Source of the DNA: JARRRL01 sp037380725
GTDB taxonomy: Bacteria; Pseudomonadota; Gammaproteobacteria; Pseudomonadales; JANQJO01
Direction: 5' to 3'
Length of the DNA: 9,665 bases
NCBI GenBank assembly: GCA_037380725.1
Contig: JARRRL010000109.1
Location: 1-9,665, forward strand
Shown here: positions 6,716 to 9,665 of the stretch, in pieces
How positions within the stretch are numbered: position 1 is the stretch's first letter
How the letters are laid out: every line of letters starts with the position of its first letter
Notes under the pieces: generated by a model
What the model was told of the DNA's origin: nothing
Seen by the model: the letters and a program-made list of their open reading frames with translations, nothing else
Databases searched by the model: none
Position numbers and translations under genes: made by a program

Positions 6716-6742
6716 ATGTGCATTATGTGGATTATGTGCATT
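6716..6742. repeat. Three tandem 9-bp units in the operon
   Basis: ATGTGCATT, ATGTGGATT and ATGTGCATT follow one another without gaps, and a related TTGTGCATT word precedes them. They fill most of the gap between the aldehyde dehydrogenase stop and the ligase ribosome binding site. They may be slippage-derived, a protein-binding array, or a spacer that sets mRNA structure ahead of the ligase gene. Confidence 0.8.
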
Positions 6743-6759
6743 AAGGGAGGAGTGAGACT

Positions 6760-8127
6760 ATGGCGAGCATTCAGGAGCGCATTCAACGCTATAAAGATGA
6801 AGGGGTTCGGCGAGTCAAAATCGCCATCACGGACATCGATGGGGTTCACCGAGGGAAGTACATATCGCTGGATAAATTTCAAGCGATTGCCGAAGGGCAG
6901 GCGGGGTTTTGTGACTGTGTTTTCGGTTGGGATGTGACGGATACGCTGTATGAAAACGCGGAGTTTACTGGTTGGCATACGGCGTATCCCGATGCGTTAT
7001 ACAAAATTGATTTGTCCACAGAGCGGAAAATTCCGGGAGAAAATGTGCCTTTTTTCTTGGCGGATTTTGTGTCAGCCTCGGGGAGTGGGGATCACCCGGT
7101 GTGTCCGCGCAACGTGTTGAAGCGGGTGTTGGGCCGTGCACAAAAGCAAGGTTTTCACGCCAACGTGGCGTTTGAGTACGAATTCTTTTTGTTTGATGAA
7201 ACGTCCCACAGCATTCGCGAAAAAGGCTATCGAAATTTAAAACCCTTGACGCCGGGTATGTTTGGCTATTCGGTGTTGCGTAACACGACCTATGGAAAGT
7301 TGTTTAACGACTTCATGGATTATTGTGACGATATGGGCGTGCCGCTGGAAGGGTTGCACTGTGAAACGGGACCAGGGGTGTGGGAGGCCGCCCTGGCCTA
7401 CGACACCGCTTTGGCGGCGGCGGATAAAGCGGCGTTGTTTAAAACCTTTGCTAAGAGCTTTTTTCAACAGCGCGGCATCACGGCAACGTTTATGGCGCGT
7501 TGGTCTTTGGATTACCCAGGGCAAAGCGGACACATTCATCAATCTTTGCTGAACGCGCAGGACGAAAATGTGTTTTTTGACGCGAATAAACCGAATGGCA
7601 TCAGTGCGCTGATGCAGCACTATATTGCGGGTCAGGTGCGTTATATCCGTGAATTTTTGCCGCTGTGCGCGCCCACCATTAACAGTTATACGCGATTGGT
7701 AAAAGGGTTTTGGGCGCCGACGGCGGCGACCTGGGGCATTGAAAACCGCACCACCGCTTTGCGCGTCATTCCCGGGTCAGCGAAATCGCAACGGGTTGAA
7801 TTTCGCGTGGGCTCGGCGGACGCCAACCCCTATTTGGCGGCGGCAGCGGTGCTGGGTGCGGGGCTACTGGGTATTGAGCAGTCGCTGTGCCTGGGGGAGC
7901 CGGTTACAGGGAATGCCTACGCGATTCAAGATGCCGTGCCAGCGGCGCAGCAGTTTCCCAGCAATTTGGCGGATGCGGTGCGGCATTGGCGTTCCAGTAC
8001 GGTGGCGGAAGCGGTGTTTGGGGCGACTTTTGTCGATCATTTTGCGCGTTCACGTGAATGGGAAGTGATGGCGTATGAAAAGGCCGTCACGGATTGGCAA
8101 TTGGAACGTTATTTTGAAATCATCTGA
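6760..8127 (+). CDS. Glutamine synthetase-family gamma-glutamyl ligase
   Basis: 455 residues. The family joins glutamate through its gamma-carboxyl to ammonia or an amine, using ATP. Visible features are the N-terminal beta-grasp piece ITDIDGVHRGKYIS (23-36), metal ligands Glu139 and Glu141 in FEYEFF, ETGPGVWEA (202-210), GQSGHIHQS with His258, NSYTRL (308-313), ENRTTALR (328-335) and RVEFR (345-349), which correspond to the glutamate- and phosphate-binding arginines and glutamate of GlnA. The NLYDLP adenylylation motif of housekeeping GlnA is absent, as in PuuA, IpuC and GlnT-type ligases. Together with the dehydrogenase neighbours this suggests an amine or amino alcohol, not ammonia, as acceptor. 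GGGAGGAG lies seven bases before the ATG. The gap to the next gene is 43 bases. A nitrogen-assimilation GlnT-like role is the main alternative. Confidence 0.93.
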   Translation: MASIQERIQRYKDEGVRRVKIAITDIDGVHRGKYISLDKFQAIAEGQAGFCDCVFGWDVTDTLYENAEFTGWHTAYPDALYKIDLSTERKIPGENVPFFLADFVSASGSGDHPVCPRNVLKRVLGRAQKQGFHANVAFEYEFFLFDETSHSIREKGYRNLKPLTPGMFGYSVLRNTTYGKLFNDFMDYCDDMGVPLEGLHCETGPGVWEAALAYDTALAAADKAALFKTFAKSFFQQRGITATFMARWSLDYPGQSGHIHQSLLNAQDENVFFDANKPNGISALMQHYIAGQVRYIREFLPLCAPTINSYTRLVKGFWAPTAATWGIENRTTALRVIPGSAKSQRVEFRVGSADANPYLAAAAVLGAGLLGIEQSLCLGEPVTGNAYAIQDAVPAAQQFPSNLADAVRHWRSSTVAEAVFGATFVDHFARSREWEVMAYEKAVTDWQLERYFEII

Positions 8128-8170
8128 GCAGCGCCGATGCGCAAGCCTGCGTAAAAAAGAGGAGATGGTG

Positions 8171-9352
8171 ATGCAGCAATTTAATTATCCGACCACAATT
8201 TATTTTGGTGAAGGCGCCTTAAAAGCGGCGGTGACAACGATTGCGAAGCGCGGACATCGTCGTTTGTTGTTGGTGACGGATGAGAGCTTAAGCGCTATGG
8301 GGGTGGCGGATTCGGTTGCGGCTTTGTTTCAGGAACATGGTGTTGAAACCGTGTTATTCGATGGGGTGCATCCCAATCCCTTGGAGGCGGACGTGCTGGC
8401 GGGGGCGGCGTGTTACAAGGCACAGCACTGTGACGGTATTTTCAGTGTGGGCGGCGGGAGTCCGAATGACGCCGCGAAAGTGATTGCCATTGCGGCGACG
8501 CATGATGAGCCCTTGGAAAAGTTTGAGGATTGCCAAGGCGGTGACGCGAATGTGGTGCATCCCTTGCCCGCCATTTACAGCGCCGCCACCACGGCGGGAA
8601 CGGGCAGTGAAGTGGGGCGCAGTGGTTTGGTGACCTTGGCGCGTACGGGACGCAAGACCATTATTTTTCACCCGGATCTCTTACCTAAAATAGCCATCTT
8701 GGATCCCGCATTAACGATGGGACTGCCGCCTGAGATCACCGCCAGTACGGGTGTAGATGCCTTGTCACACAATTTAGAAGCGTATTGTGCGCGTGGTTTT
8801 CATCCCATGGCCGATGGTATTGCCCTGCAAGGCATTGAATTGGTGCTGGATAGTCTACCTCGGGTGATGAAGGATGGAGGGGATGTGATGCATCGTTCGC
8901 GGATGTTGTTGGCCAGCGCGATGGGAGCAACGGCGTTTCAAAAAGGCTTGGGCGCGGCGCATTCGATGTCAAACGCGTTGACAGCAAAGTTCAATATGCA
9001 TCATGGTACGGGTATTGCGCTTGTGCTGCCCGCCACCCTTGCTTTCTTGGAGCGCTCAGTTGGGCTGGATACAGCGGAACGACAACGCTTGGAGACGCTG
9101 CAACGTTTGTTTCAGTCGTATGTACGGGATGAGGCCCCCTTGTCGGTGCTGATGCACACGTTTATCACTTCGCAGGGTATTCCTATGGGGCTTGAAAAAC
9201 AGGGTGTTACGCTTGAGCACATTGATGAGTTGAGTAAAATCGCCTTTGAAGATCCGACGCATGCGGGCAATATGCTTGTTCTCAATCAAGGTGATTTTGT
9301 GCGTCTGTTCAGAGCGGCGTTACCGGGTCACATTGAGCAAGCCGTGTGGTGA
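8171..9352 (+). CDS. Iron-containing (group III) alcohol dehydrogenase
   Basis: 393 residues from the ATG at 8171, chosen because AGGAG (8160-8164) lies six bases upstream. The frame is open further back into the ligase gene, and another ATG at 8165 abuts the Shine-Dalgarno. The protein interconverts an alcohol and an aldehyde with NAD(P). Family features are GGGSPNDAAK (94-103) for cofactor binding, TTAGTGSE (140-147), and the metal ligands Asp196, His200, His264 and His278, corresponding to D196, H200, H263 and H277 of FucO. Length is normal and all metal ligands are present. In this operon it would act between the ligase and the aldehyde dehydrogenase, oxidising the hydroxyl of a gamma-glutamyl amino alcohol. 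A reductive role, removing an aldehyde, is equally compatible with the sequence. Confidence 0.94.
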   Translation: MQQFNYPTTIYFGEGALKAAVTTIAKRGHRRLLLVTDESLSAMGVADSVAALFQEHGVETVLFDGVHPNPLEADVLAGAACYKAQHCDGIFSVGGGSPNDAAKVIAIAATHDEPLEKFEDCQGGDANVVHPLPAIYSAATTAGTGSEVGRSGLVTLARTGRKTIIFHPDLLPKIAILDPALTMGLPPEITASTGVDALSHNLEAYCARGFHPMADGIALQGIELVLDSLPRVMKDGGDVMHRSRMLLASAMGATAFQKGLGAAHSMSNALTAKFNMHHGTGIALVLPATLAFLERSVGLDTAERQRLETLQRLFQSYVRDEAPLSVLMHTFITSQGIPMGLEKQGVTLEHIDELSKIAFEDPTHAGNMLVLNQGDFVRLFRAALPGHIEQAVW

Positions 9353-9369
9353 GAGGGGTGAGGACGACG

Positions 9370-9414
9370 ATGAAAATCGGACTATACCTAGCTGGCATTG
9401 AGTACAATGCATAA
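9370..9414 (+). pseudogene. 14-codon frame after the operon, possible truncated gene start
   Basis: An ATG with AGGA five bases upstream begins 17 bases after the alcohol dehydrogenase stop and encodes MKIGLYLAGIEYNA before a TAA. Downstream the sequence turns abruptly AT-rich. The peptide start (MKIG followed by hydrophobic residues) recalls the first strand of class I glutamine amidotransferase-like hydrolases, which would suit a gamma-glutamyl pathway. Fourteen residues cannot establish this. A short leader peptide is another option. Confidence 0.2.
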
Positions 9415-9443
9415 AAAATAAAAAATTAATTTATTAAGAAAAG

Positions 9444-9449
9444 TATAAT
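9444..9449 (+). promoter_or_regulatory. TATAAT box in an AT-rich tract
   Basis: A perfect -10 hexamer preceded by an A/T-only stretch of about 28 bases, which could serve as an upstream activating tract. There is no recognisable -35 at 16-18 bases. It overlaps the ATG of the frame that runs off the right edge, so if it is a real promoter that gene must start further downstream. Confidence 0.25.
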
Positions 9450-9665
9450 GTTGTGGACAAATTGGTTTCGCCGTGGAGTAGGCCGAGATCGTGATCCTCC
9501 TCGGCCTGCTGAGCGTGTTTCTGCAAGGGTGTCTTCTGGATATCGACTTCATATCGCGCGTTTTTTAAATAAGTGGTTTAATGTGCCTCGTGTCTGGCGT
9601 GCGCGACCAGATATGCGCTCGTGTTTGAATCATGGCGCTTGTCTTGGCAAATCGTCGCGACGTGA
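9448..9665 (+). CDS. Partial hypothetical open frame running off the right edge
   Basis: From the ATG at 9448 the frame stays open for 72 codons to the end of the window. The peptide is strongly basic and arginine-rich, beginning MLWTNWFRRGVGRDRDPP, with later pieces RFLNKWFNVPRVW and CLNHGACLG. I do not recognise a family. The upstream bases give only a weak purine stretch as ribosome binding site, and a TATAAT overlaps the start, so the true start may lie downstream or the frame may not be coding. There are only two or three turns of sequence to judge. Confidence 0.35.
   Translation, partial: MLWTNWFRRGVGRDRDPPRPAERVSARVSSGYRLHIARFLNKWFNVPRVWRARPDMRSCLNHGACLGKSSRR
9480..9507. repeat. GC-rich 8-bp inverted repeat
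   Basis: AGGCCGAG (9480-9487) and CTCGGCCT (9500-9507) are exact reverse complements around a 12-base loop. No T-run follows on the + strand. It might end the dehydrogenase operon transcript, or it may simply lie inside the partial gene. Confidence 0.4.

Noticed and set aside
6554..6978. 127- and 120-codon frames across the dehydrogenase-ligase junction
   Set aside because: Both overlap the two real genes in other frames; their Met/Cys/Ile-rich middle comes from the 9-bp repeats.

Overview
The window looks like chromosome of a gammaproteobacterium, probably a free-living or marine type. The reasons are a DUF2333-family membrane-anchored protein, a 176-residue family I pyrophosphatase of the E. 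coli type, strong AGGAGG-type ribosome binding sites, and a tRNA gene with an encoded CCA end. I cannot name the genus.

Left part (1-1180): a gene for a DUF2333-family inner-membrane protein on the + strand, closed by a strong intrinsic terminator. Next (1245-3214, minus strand) is a glycosyltransferase family 20 (trehalose-6-phosphate synthase-like) gene split over two reading frames. The frames meet at an A AAA AAG heptamer followed three codons later by a stop, and the second frame opens with an ATG that overlaps that stop (ATGA). The active-site residues expected for the family are shared between the two halves, so a full-length enzyme would need a -1 frameshift. From about 3215 to 4257 there is an AT-rich stretch with no convincing gene. 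It holds an imperfect tandem duplication of about 70 bp and several dyads.

Middle (4258-5050, minus strand): inorganic pyrophosphatase (ppa), then tRNA-Arg(UCG) with a plausible promoter upstream of it.

Right part (5242-9352, + strand): a three-gene operon of aldehyde dehydrogenase, glutamine synthetase-like gamma-glutamyl ligase and iron-type alcohol dehydrogenase, each with a strong Shine-Dalgarno. The most economical reading is a gamma-glutamylation route for an amino alcohol or amine. The ligase would cap the amine with glutamate, the alcohol dehydrogenase would make the aldehyde and the aldehyde dehydrogenase the acid. The hydrolase that would release the product is not seen intact. A 14-codon reading frame with a good ribosome binding site follows the last gene and then gives way to an AT-rich tract. 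An arginine-rich frame runs off the right edge.

The observations most worth following are the possible programmed (or mutational) frameshift in the GT20 gene, the ligase/dehydrogenase operon, and the tandem duplication in the gene-poor stretch.
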